Of a DNA stretch of 36,283 nucleotides, positions 10,776 to 17,525 are shown one piece after another. The translations under genes were made by a program, and so were the position numbers. The notes under the pieces are model-generated. The model did no database searches. It was not told where the DNA came from and saw only the letters and a list, made by a program, of their open reading frames with translations. Position 1 is the stretch's first letter. Each line of letters starts with the position of its first letter. Source of the DNA: a virus. The DNA lies in the IMG/VR virus record IMGVR_UViG_3300025128_000144, positions 1-36,283 of that record; one strand, written 5' to 3'.

Positions 10776-11995
10776 CCAACCCAATGTCAGGCCACACCGC
10801 AGGTACTGGTTTCAGTGCAGATGCACAGGGTCTCAAAGACGGAGATGGCTTAACTAGTCCAAGCCTGACTAATATCTATGAAGGAATCCATGGTAATGGA
10901 ATTATGAGATTAGCAGCAGGTGCTACTGGCGATGCTTTGCGAAATAGCATAATTAGTAGTACATCAGGCTTTGTAGAAGAAGGCCCTACTGGTACTTCTT
11001 ATGTCAAAGTTTCAGGAGGCTTTTGTAAATTGGACGGAACTTTGTATAAGTTTGCAGGAGGAAACGGGAATAGTGTAGAAGTACGAATCGGTACCGATAC
11101 TAATTTCTCCGGGTCCTTACCAAGTCCCCCTTCTTCCGTTAGTGATGTATTTGTAGTAATTTATCTCGCTGCTGGTCTTAATGGCACTCATAAGCACGTA
11201 ATGTACGAAATGGGCACTCCTGTAGCACCTAGTGCCGGTACTCCTCTAGTACCAAATGTATTCTTATCTAAGCCCACCTCACTCGGTACCGACAGTACTA
11301 ATCACCAGACTACTGTTCTGGCCATAATTAGGTATACGTTGGCCGCTGGTCAAGCGAATATATCAGCAGCAATCAACGCATCGGGTATCGTACATGATAG
11401 AAGAACTATCCTAGATGCACATACGCCTCTTTATCTCGCTCCTATGACCAAAGGTGCAATTGGTGGCATAGCAGACGGCGATAACATAGACAGTGCTAGT
11501 GTAATGGATACTAGGCATACCAGTCCAGAAAACGGTGATTTATCAGGCAGTACCTTTGGAGCAATATGGCAAACTCATAACGAAGGTAATTACGTCGGCC
11601 ATAGTGCTTCGGATAATAATCACGCCATATTACTATACGGTGCTCCTAGGAAACTAGATGGCGTTGCTGTACATGACACTCATAGATTAGGACCTAACCA
11701 AGTTGTCGAATTAACACACAGTCCTTCTTCAGTCGCCTTTACATTCGACCAAGGTAACATCTTTCTCGTCAGAACAGACAGTGGTGCGGTAACATTGACA
11801 CCCAGTGGTACCTTCCCTCATGGGCATATAGTTAGAGTCAGAAATCATGCAAAAACTGGTAGCAATGACGTCACCTTTGACGACGCTGAGGTTAATGGTA
11901 CAGATTCGGCAACTAACCGTACTATAGCGAGAGGCAAATATTCAGAATTCGTATACGACGGAACTGCGTGGCAAGTCTTATTTGAGCAGGCTTGA
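10772..11995 (+). CDS. Tail-fibre-like virion protein
   Basis: A 407-residue protein whose ATG overlaps the stop of the preceding gene. It has low Lys content and is rich in Gly, Ser, Thr and Asn. The N-terminal 110 residues look like a fibre head (SPSLTNIYEGIHGNG, YVKVSGGFCKLDGTLY). A central beta-rich part has histidines (NGTHKHVMYEMG), and the last 90 residues form a compact beta domain (VELTHSPSSVAFTFDQGNIF to YDGTAWQVLFEQA). That C-terminal layout, with alternating hydrophobics, a GKYSEF segment and a terminal YDGTAW, is common in phage fibre C-termini. Its place after the giant tail genes fits a short fibre or receptor-binding role. No catalytic residues were recognised. Confidence 0.65.
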   Translation: MTNPMSGHTAGTGFSADAQGLKDGDGLTSPSLTNIYEGIHGNGIMRLAAGATGDALRNSIISSTSGFVEEGPTGTSYVKVSGGFCKLDGTLYKFAGGNGNSVEVRIGTDTNFSGSLPSPPSSVSDVFVVIYLAAGLNGTHKHVMYEMGTPVAPSAGTPLVPNVFLSKPTSLGTDSTNHQTTVLAIIRYTLAAGQANISAAINASGIVHDRRTILDAHTPLYLAPMTKGAIGGIADGDNIDSASVMDTRHTSPENGDLSGSTFGAIWQTHNEGNYVGHSASDNNHAILLYGAPRKLDGVAVHDTHRLGPNQVVELTHSPSSVAFTFDQGNIFLVRTDSGAVTLTPSGTFPHGHIVRVRNHAKTGSNDVTFDDAEVNGTDSATNRTIARGKYSEFVYDGTAWQVLFEQA

Positions 11996-11999
11996 TACT

Positions 12000-12251
12000 A
12001 TGGGCAGACTCATCGATATGATGAAGCAGAAATGCGAAGAGTGCAGGCGTGTAGCCTTACCTCGTTCTATCTCTGGTCGTTACTTATCAGGCGAGCCCGT
12101 GGTTATACACGAGTGTTCGTTCTGCGGATACTTGCGTCAACATAGTCAACTCGGTTTACATGGATTGCGTAAGCAAAAGTCCAGTAATGTCACTAGGTCT
12201 AGTCAAGGTAGACTTAGTCGCTATCTCAGGCAAATGGCTAAGAAGTTGTAG
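12000..12251 (+). CDS. Small zinc-ribbon protein
   Basis: The protein has about 83 residues and two CxxC knuckles, CEEC and CSFC, about 30 residues apart, which probably bind one zinc. The C-terminus is basic (LRKQKSSNVTRSSQGRLSRYLRQMAKKL) and could contact nucleic acid. I chose the ATG at 12000; a TTG at 11982, overlapping the fibre gene, is also in frame and would add six residues. It is the last plus-strand gene of the virion module, and its 3' end overlaps the convergent minus-strand membrane-protein gene by 14 bases. The function is unknown. It belongs to the set of small CxxC proteins scattered through this window. Confidence 0.6.
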   Translation: MGRLIDMMKQKCEECRRVALPRSISGRYLSGEPVVIHECSFCGYLRQHSQLGLHGLRKQKSSNVTRSSQGRLSRYLRQMAKKL

Positions 12252-12483
12252 TTTGCCTTTTTAATTTCCAATTCTTGTAAGATAATCCTTCCAAGACTAC
12301 GCCAGTCAAAGCACCAATTACTAGTTCATTTTCAATACCTAGTGCTAGTATTACGCATAGTAGAAAGGTGCCCCACATCCAGTGGTGTATATGGAATCGC
12401 TTAGTCAGTAAACTAGGCGAATACGGAGTGACCCACTTGGCCACTACGTATCCGCCAATCAACGCTAGGCTGTAGTTTATCAT
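12238..12483 (-). CDS. Small membrane protein with HxHHW motif
   Basis: An 81-residue protein with hydrophobic segments at about residues 5-17 and 39-64, separated by a basic loop containing HIHHWMWG, and a basic tail (YKNWKLKRQ). This suggests two or three membrane passes. The histidine cluster at the edge of the second segment could bind a metal. It is the last gene of the minus-strand block, three bases after the stop of a 41-residue gene, and it runs into the virion module tail to tail. A small membrane protein at the end of a viral transcription unit could be a holin-like lysis factor or a membrane remodeller, but nothing proves that. Its start ATG has only a weak GAAGAG ribosome site. 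Confidence 0.6.
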   Translation of the reverse strand: MINYSLALIGGYVVAKWVTPYSPSLLTKRFHIHHWMWGTFLLCVILALGIENELVIGALTGVVLEGLSYKNWKLKRQTTTS

Positions 12484-12486
12484 GCG

Positions 12487-12612
12487 TTACTCTTCTTCGG
12501 ACGCCGACTTGCGACGACGTGGGACTATCTTCTTGACATTACTCATTAAGTCCACGACTGCTGTCGAGACGGCGACTGAAGCGATTAATAATTTATTTAT
12601 ACCTTTAGTCAT
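12487..12612 (-). CDS. 41-residue putative membrane protein
   Basis: Reading the gap between the thermosome and the 81-residue membrane protein gives a 41-residue product, MTKGINKLL at the start and RRRKSASEEE at the end. Residues 7-23 are weakly hydrophobic, followed by a strongly basic KKIVPRRRK stretch and an acidic end. This looks like one membrane anchor or amphipathic helix with a charged cytoplasmic tail. The ATG at 12612 lies 13 bases after the thermosome stop, and a GTG one codon upstream is an alternative. The stop is three bases from the next start. The tight packing supports a real gene; the short length leaves doubt. It may work with the neighbouring membrane protein. Confidence 0.45.
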   Translation of the reverse strand: MTKGINKLLIASVAVSTAVVDLMSNVKKIVPRRRKSASEEE

Positions 12613-12625
12613 CACATCACGTCAT

Positions 12626-14122
12626 TCATTCGGTGCGCTTCCCGATGATGTCATCGATTCGTAGTATACTAATAGTGACTTCGCTTGCAGACTGTACTGC
12701 TTGCCTGACGAGTTCTAGTGGTTCCCATACATCGTTATCTGACATAGAGCAACTACCTCCGGTCTCGATGTCTGGGCCTGCATCTACCTTTCCATTCTGA
12801 TGTTCGTTACGGAGAGTCAGTACAGTATCTAGTGGGTCATGACCCGCATTCTCTGCTATGGCTGCAGGTATAGACTCAAGTGCGTCGGCAAAGGCGTCGA
12901 TTGCCATTTGCTCACGGCCACCGGCCTCTGCTGCACGAGAGCGTAGGTGTAGCGCTGCATTAAGGTACGATGCTCCGCCTCCGGGTACAACATTACCGTT
13001 GTTGTAGGCTAGGCAAACTACACCCAGTGCGTCTTCAAATCCACGCTCGGTTTCATCCAGTGTCTGCTTAGTAGCACCTCTTAGGATAAGAGTAGTTACT
13101 TCTCCAGCACCTTCGACAACAATATACTTCATGTCACCTATTGTTTTACACTCTACCTCAGCATCTACTGCTTCATTAAGGTCTTCTGGCGTATGTGCTA
13201 CTGTAGCATTGAGTAGTTTACATAGAGCAGTCAAACTACTCTCAGGTATCCTATGTGCTACAGAAATACCTTGCTTCGTTAATGTAGCAGCAACTACCTC
13301 ATTAACGCTGTCTCTGACAAATACAGTTCCGCCTTCTGGTAAAAGAGAAGCGATTTGCTGTGCTTTTTCGACCCAATCATCTCTACTAGATTGTCTCTTA
13401 TACTGCTGATATTCCGCAGCAGAGCCTAGTGAAAGTTGTACGTTATCGTCACTTTTATCTGCACTCAGGCCTGTATTAATCAACAGTGCTTTCGGTGTAG
13501 GCTTATCTGGCATTGCAGGGAGCATGAACTCTTTATGCAGAACTACTCCACTGAAACAAGATGAATCATCTAGTGCTCCACCGGGTTGACACATGACACG
13601 TATTCGCTCAAATTCACCCTTTGCATTTTCTACTGCTTTGACACATAGTTCACTGACATGTTCCATTGAAGACTCAAGTGCCTTTCCTGTAATCGATGTC
13701 TGTGCTACATGCTGTAGGTGATTTTTAGATGGTGTCTTTAGTGTATCAAGGTGTTCAGTTGCCCACTTACTGGCTTTACGATAACCTCTACAAATGACAT
13801 TTGCGTGCAGACCTTTGTTGAATAATAGTTCACTATTACCTAACAGTTCACCTGCTAACACCACTGTACTTGTCGTTCCGTCATAACATACGCTTTCTTG
13901 CGTATTCGCTGCTTCTACTACCATCTTCGCCGCCGGATGACTGATGTCTAATTCTTGTAGAATTGTTGCCCCATCATTGGTGACGATGACGTTACCGCCA
14001 CCATCTACCATCATCTTATCCATACCCATAGGACCAAGTGTGGTCTTGACGGTATTTACTATTCGCTTCGCTGCTCTGATGTTGTGCACTTGTGCACTCA
14101 TATTGCTTTCATTGTCTTGCAT
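12626..14122 (-). CDS. Group II chaperonin (thermosome subunit)
   Basis: The 498-residue protein has the ATPase signatures of archaeal thermosomes and CCT: NDGATIL at 49-55, DGTT at 81-84, an RGA..QTLDETERG-type stretch at 348-361 and PGGGASY at 380-386. The apical domain keeps the region corresponding to the helical protrusion that closes the cavity (about 216-260). Thermosome subunits usually have about 540-550 residues, so this one is trimmed, mainly at both ends. In the normally invariant GDGTT motif the first glycine is tyrosine (Tyr80). It would fold proteins by ATP-driven cage closure, perhaps virion or replication proteins. Its start overlaps the preceding zinc-protein gene; Met8 is an alternative start. 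Thermosome genes are reported in magroviruses, which supports the assignment. Confidence 0.95.
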   Translation of the reverse strand: MQDNESNMSAQVHNIRAAKRIVNTVKTTLGPMGMDKMMVDGGGNVIVTNDGATILQELDISHPAAKMVVEAANTQESVCYDGTTSTVVLAGELLGNSELLFNKGLHANVICRGYRKASKWATEHLDTLKTPSKNHLQHVAQTSITGKALESSMEHVSELCVKAVENAKGEFERIRVMCQPGGALDDSSCFSGVVLHKEFMLPAMPDKPTPKALLINTGLSADKSDDNVQLSLGSAAEYQQYKRQSSRDDWVEKAQQIASLLPEGGTVFVRDSVNEVVAATLTKQGISVAHRIPESSLTALCKLLNATVAHTPEDLNEAVDAEVECKTIGDMKYIVVEGAGEVTTLILRGATKQTLDETERGFEDALGVVCLAYNNGNVVPGGGASYLNAALHLRSRAAEAGGREQMAIDAFADALESIPAAIAENAGHDPLDTVLTLRNEHQNGKVDAGPDIETGGSCSMSDNDVWEPLELVRQAVQSASEVTISILRIDDIIGKRTE

Positions 14123-14244
14123 TTATTTTCCCTCTCTTCATAATATTTTTCCACTATGGAATCTAAACAGGACGTACATACTTTGCGCCTGCCACAATGT
14201 ATACCGTCCCAATCGGTCTTATGGCAAAAATCACATGTTGACAT
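14098..14244 (-). CDS. Small CxxC zinc protein
   Basis: A 48-residue product starting MSTCDFCHKTDWDG. It has a CDFC knuckle followed by HCGRRKVCTSC, giving four to five Cys/His ligands for one or two zincs, then a charged helix (SIVEKYYEERENK). The ATG at 14244 shares one base with the TAA stop of the exonuclease gene (TAATG) and has GAGGTGG upstream. The longer in-frame extension to 14328 is probably not translated, because it lies inside the exonuclease gene. The 3' end overlaps the thermosome start by 25 bases. The function is unknown; it resembles the small proteins at 14830 and 17117 in the order of its cysteine pairs. Confidence 0.6.
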   Translation of the reverse strand: MSTCDFCHKTDWDGIHCGRRKVCTSCLDSIVEKYYEERENKCKTMKAI

Positions 14245-14852
14245 TACCAATCCACCTCGTATTCTTTGACTTCGCCTGACGCTCTGCAACGTGCTTTTAC
14301 GAAGCCTTCGTCTACCCCGTGCCGCCATAGTTCATAAACTAATTGCGAATCTTTGAGGCAATACTCAGCAACCTTACTGTGATTGCCCTTTCTCCATTCT
14401 ATTGGTGCATCATGACTATTCATGAGTTTACCCTTATTCAGCGTATGTAGACATGCGTCCGATAAAGGCACTGCGTGTCCCACTATACGCTTCAGTAGAG
14501 CAGAAGTATCGAATACTTGCTCTGTAGATTTATGCATAATGTCCCCTGCTGTCCAGCAGTCAAGTGCATCTCTGAGAATTGGTAAATCGAAGTTCTTTAG
14601 ATTATGCCCTAGTACAAGCCCGCCTTCTGCAACGTGCTTCGCTAAGTCTTCTCCTAATGTCTTAGGGTGCAATGGCTTTACAACAGTACCTTCTGGTAAG
14701 TATTTACTGACATTTTCATTGGAGTAAACTACACTATTGTCTCCATCCCAAGTAGCAACTACTGTTGGTTCAAAGAGGTGACTTTGCCCCCATCCTCCAA
14801 TTTCGTGTGAGTAATTGGCAGTTTCTATATCAAGCGCTAACATTTTCTTCAT
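14244..14852 (-). CDS. DEDDy-type 3'-5' exonuclease
   Basis: The 202-residue product carries the three motifs of the DnaQ/RNase H-like exonuclease fold: LALDIETAN (Exo I, Asp8 and Glu10), LGHNLKNFDLPIL (Exo II, Asn84 and Asp89) and YCLKD (Exo III, Tyr164 and Asp168). These residues bind two metals and remove nucleotides from 3' ends. The family is close to the exonuclease domains of family B polymerases, but here it stands alone. The ATG at 14852 is preceded by GGAGG at 7 bases; the in-frame extension to 14897 overlaps a zinc-protein gene and is unlikely. It may add proofreading, process recombination ends or degrade host nucleic acid. The gene is coupled to the next one through TAATG. Confidence 0.85.
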   Translation of the reverse strand: MKKMLALDIETANYSHEIGGWGQSHLFEPTVVATWDGDNSVVYSNENVSKYLPEGTVVKPLHPKTLGEDLAKHVAEGGLVLGHNLKNFDLPILRDALDCWTAGDIMHKSTEQVFDTSALLKRIVGHAVPLSDACLHTLNKGKLMNSHDAPIEWRKGNHSKVAEYCLKDSQLVYELWRHGVDEGFVKARCRASGEVKEYEVDW

Positions 14853-14994
14853 GATAATCCTCCAAACACATTTTACACCAATCGCATACACATACACGGT
14901 TCCTGTTATGCATGCCTATATAGTAGCCACCTATTTCATTTCCTATTTCTGTTTTACAAAATACACATTCGTCAGGTAAAGTCAACTTAAGCAC
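14830..14994 (-). CDS. 54-residue zinc-ribbon protein
   Basis: This short gene lies between the P-loop ATPase and the exonuclease. The predicted product has a CVFCKTEIGNEIGG knuckle followed about 25 residues later by CVCDWCKMC, so at least four cysteines can bind zinc. The best start is GTG at 14994, which has GGTGG five bases upstream; a TTG at 14985 is also possible. It overlaps the ATPase gene by 8 bases and the exonuclease by 23, like the rest of this operon. Its CxFCxxEIG opening is similar to CEFCEREIG in the protein at 17117, so the two are likely paralogues. The function is unknown. Confidence 0.55.
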   Translation of the reverse strand: MLKLTLPDECVFCKTEIGNEIGGYYIGMHNRNRVCVCDWCKMCLEDYHEENVSA

Positions 14995-16408
14995 TTTGAC
15001 CACCCTTATCTCTATGGTCTGGCCTTAGTCTACAATAGACTCTAACGCCTTCTCTCGTTTCTTCAAATATTTTCGCTCCGTAATCCTTGTACTTAGAGTT
15101 TATACTACTCTTACTGTTAAGATTGGCCAGTTTACCGAACAAAGTCATTACATCAGATTTCTTAGCCCAACCCATACCTCTTCTATCATCGAAGTCGAAT
15201 AGTTCAGATTTTCTATAAGCGTCTTTCCAGAATGATTCTAGTGCTTTCTTCTCTTTGTTACCGGAGCCCACTTTGACTTCGGATTCTAGCCAGTGGATTA
15301 AGTTCTGATATAAATCATAAAGAACTTCTTTAGCCATATCTATGTGGTCTCCTCTCACTACCCATGTCTTCTCTATCATAGCCATATGATGTGCTAGGAC
15401 AGTCGTGTAGTTCTGAAGACCCATGATAAAGGAAGCACAGACACCTTGTTTAAGCGGGTCCATGTTCTCAATCAAAGAATAATACTCATCAATGGCTGCT
15501 ACTAACGCAGGTCTGTACGATTCGTCTATTGTGAAGAGTCCTTTCATAATTGTCTTAACAATTACATTCTGGTCTTCTCTTGTCATCTCTTCCCACTCTA
15601 AATTAGACATCTGAGTTAGGCTCAGAGTTCTGTCGTGAAGTCTCTTTTTCAAATCACGGAAATGGTCTACGACTTCATCGAAGGAGACCTTGAACTCAGG
15701 GTCGTTATGAACAGCCCCTGCTAGTTCGTGTGCCACTGCCCTCTTCATCTCAAGAGTCCAGTTTCGCCAATAGGTCAAGACACGTTGGAAAATACCTTTG
15801 TCCAATACGTGTTCTTTGATACCCTTCGGTGGATAAGTAGTAATCCATAGGGATACCTCTGATTCAATTTCAAAAGTCTCACGAGCCATGTGCTTAACCA
15901 ACATGTTACGACCAGTACCTGCCGAGTTTAGTGCAGACTGTAAGAACAATGTAGTATTCTCATTATGCTGACCAGTCTTTAGAAGCACAGAGCCCTCGTC
16001 GAAGTTTAGTCCTTTACGGCCTGCAAGTATACCTTCTCTGACCATCATCCCATGAGGAGGGTCGTCTGGGTCGGGTACTAGTGTACCGACCAAAGCAGCA
16101 TCGTTCCCAGAGTTATAGTCAACTGAACTTAGACCTGAGTCCTTGAGTACTTGCTCAATCACTTGGTATGCCGCTGATTTACCTGTCCTCGTATCCTGTA
16201 TCCAAAAGATACTGACACGGGGGTCAAGGTTACTACCACCCACAGGGATGCGGACATAAGGTATGGCCGCTTGACCCTGTATGAAAAAGAAGGACAGTAG
16301 TCCCGGTATTTCGTTATTTCTTGACACCTGATTAAAATGTTCTAGGTAACCCTTTAGTATTGGGTATTTATGTACGCATTCGTAGTTATCTGCTCTGTGT
16401 TCCATCAT
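14987..16408 (-). CDS. P-loop ATPase, candidate replicative helicase
   Basis: A 473-residue protein with a degenerate Walker A (QDTRTGKS where GxxxxGKS is usual) near residue 71 and a good Walker B (GLNFDEGSVLL) near 133. A conserved-looking arginine segment (GIFQRVLTYWRNW) follows and could hold the arginine finger. The helical C-terminal half ends in YCRLRP. The layout resembles DUF3987-type and other phage or plasmid ATPases found beside primases. I infer a role in DNA unwinding or loading, because it sits in the replication operon and no MCM is visible. The ATG at 16408 has GAGGG seven bases upstream; Met2 is an alternative. Its start overlaps the XPF-like nuclease gene by 23 bases. A packaging or partition ATPase is the main alternative. 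Confidence 0.6.
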   Translation of the reverse strand: MMEHRADNYECVHKYPILKGYLEHFNQVSRNNEIPGLLSFFFIQGQAAIPYVRIPVGGSNLDPRVSIFWIQDTRTGKSAAYQVIEQVLKDSGLSSVDYNSGNDAALVGTLVPDPDDPPHGMMVREGILAGRKGLNFDEGSVLLKTGQHNENTTLFLQSALNSAGTGRNMLVKHMARETFEIESEVSLWITTYPPKGIKEHVLDKGIFQRVLTYWRNWTLEMKRAVAHELAGAVHNDPEFKVSFDEVVDHFRDLKKRLHDRTLSLTQMSNLEWEEMTREDQNVIVKTIMKGLFTIDESYRPALVAAIDEYYSLIENMDPLKQGVCASFIMGLQNYTTVLAHHMAMIEKTWVVRGDHIDMAKEVLYDLYQNLIHWLESEVKVGSGNKEKKALESFWKDAYRKSELFDFDDRRGMGWAKKSDVMTLFGKLANLNSKSSINSKYKDYGAKIFEETREGVRVYCRLRPDHRDKGGQSA

Positions 16409-17120
16409 TGTTTATCCCTCTCTTATTGTATGTTTTTTGGACTTTGACTGGTTCTTCTGAAGTAAGGACATTTAGCAACCTTTGTCTCAAGGTAGTCCCC
16501 ATGCCCTTGACTTGCTTTAGTGAATCTGGGAAAAGCATCTCTTCGATAGAGCCACATTTCTCCAGTAATTTATCTACTAAGTCGGGACCGAATCCCGGAA
16601 TAGTTACAAGCATATCTGCACGCACGTCGTTAGTGCTTACTCTGGTGACACTACGTGCCCCATGCCTACTTGCAGGCTTATGTGATTTGGAATGTAATTT
16701 TGTAATGAACATGGCTGCTTCAGAGTGGTCCTTCGCTCTATAGATGTGACAATCAAAGTCAGCCATAATTCTAGCGAATGTACCAAGTAGTTCGTTCATG
16801 ACCTTTGAATAGGAAACTTTCCGACCTTGCTTCTTACCCATTGCTACATACTTAGCAAGGTCACCGTGTACTACCAAGAATACTCTATCGCAATTTGCAT
16901 CTAGGTTTTCTAACTGGCGCATGAGATGACCACTATGACTAGATTGGAATAAATCACTTAGGCTCTTACACTCTACGTGACCTGCACCTACTTTGTAATC
17001 ACCCATCCCTTGTAAGTGCTCTTTCCTTACAGCGAAGCCCTGTCTCTCTGACATACGGACTACTGCATCATGAAGAGAGCCTCTTTCGTTAGTATCGATG
17101 ATAAGCGGTGGAGTGCTCAT
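16386..17120 (-). CDS. XPF/ERCC4-family nuclease with C-terminal HhH domain
   Basis: The 244-residue product has an ERCC4 nuclease domain: IIDTNERG at 7-14, MGDYKVG at 39-45 and VECKSLSDL at 49-57. The family's ERK catalytic triplet reads ECK (Glu50, Cys51, Lys52), keeping the acidic residue and lysine. Residues about 169-218 contain two helix-hairpin-helix elements (IPGFGPDLVDKLL and VKGMGTTLRQRLL) that bind DNA. There is no helicase domain, as in the short crenarchaeal XPF and bacteriophage forms. Such nucleases cut branched or 3'-flap DNA, and archaeal ones work with PCNA. The start at 17120 is set by AGGAGG upstream and an ATGA overlap with the zinc-protein gene. Confidence 0.88.
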   Translation of the reverse strand: MSTPPLIIDTNERGSLHDAVVRMSERQGFAVRKEHLQGMGDYKVGAGHVECKSLSDLFQSSHSGHLMRQLENLDANCDRVFLVVHGDLAKYVAMGKKQGRKVSYSKVMNELLGTFARIMADFDCHIYRAKDHSEAAMFITKLHSKSHKPASRHGARSVTRVSTNDVRADMLVTIPGFGPDLVDKLLEKCGSIEEMLFPDSLKQVKGMGTTLRQRLLNVLTSEEPVKVQKTYNKRGINNDGTQSR

Positions 17121-17395
17121 TTTACTTCCTCCTTCTCTTGGTAAGCCTTTGCCTTCTTCTTGGTATGCATAGGGCACATTGTTTTTCCCTCTTCGGACCA
17201 CCTTTTACATCTTCTAAAAGGAGCCATGGGTGTACCACGACCGACTTCTGCCGCACACCTATATTCGTTAGGAGGAGCATTTGCTAGGCACTTGCAGCAA
17301 ATATTCATTTTGTATTTCCTTTTACTATTACTTGTTTTTCCAATTTCCCTTTCGCAAAATTCGCATCGCTGAGATAACGTGTGAGTGTAGGTCAT
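17117..17395 (-). CDS. Small cysteine-rich zinc protein
   Basis: A 92-residue basic protein with CEFCEREIG, then ICCKC, then single cysteines in YRCAAE, RRCKRW and MCPMHTKKK. This gives eight or nine Cys/His residues, enough for two zinc sites. The last part, C-x(n)-C-x(8)-CPMH, resembles small zinc knuckles of nucleic-acid-binding proteins. GGAGGTGA precedes the ATG at 17395, and the stop overlaps the XPF-like nuclease start (ATGA). The direct coupling suggests the two proteins are made together, but the partner role is speculative. No named family was recognised. Confidence 0.65.
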   Translation of the reverse strand: MTYTHTLSQRCEFCEREIGKTSNSKRKYKMNICCKCLANAPPNEYRCAAEVGRGTPMAPFRRCKRWSEEGKTMCPMHTKKKAKAYQEKEEVK

Positions 17396-17399
17396 GACT

Positions 17400-17525
17400 T
17401 CACCTCCAGATTAATTTGAGGAGGAAATGAAGCGGTAATAGTAATAATAAAAGTGGAGGCAATACTATTATGCAGAACACTGCGTATGCTAATTCTATCC
17501 AACTAGACCGACTCCTTTTTTCCAT
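17400..17525 (-). CDS. 41-residue single-pass membrane protein
   Basis: Reading the gap between the primase stop and the next gene gives MEKRSRSSWIELAYAV, followed by about 22 uninterrupted hydrophobic residues with five to six leucines in a row, and a terminal KLIWR. A positively charged N-terminus, one membrane helix and a short basic end are clear. The ATG overlaps the last 23 bases of the primase gene, and the stop sits inside the GGAGGTGA ribosome site of the next gene, so the frame fills the gap exactly. The function is unknown; it could anchor replication proteins to the membrane or act in lysis. At this length, chance cannot be excluded, but the long hydrophobic stretch argues for a gene. 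Confidence 0.5.
   Translation of the reverse strand: MEKRSRSSWIELAYAVFCIIVLPPLLLLLLPLHFLLKLIWR

Noticed and set aside
12482-12664. 60-codon open frame on the plus strand
   Set aside because: It competes with the coupled 41-residue minus-strand gene and the thermosome end, and has no ribosome site or motif.
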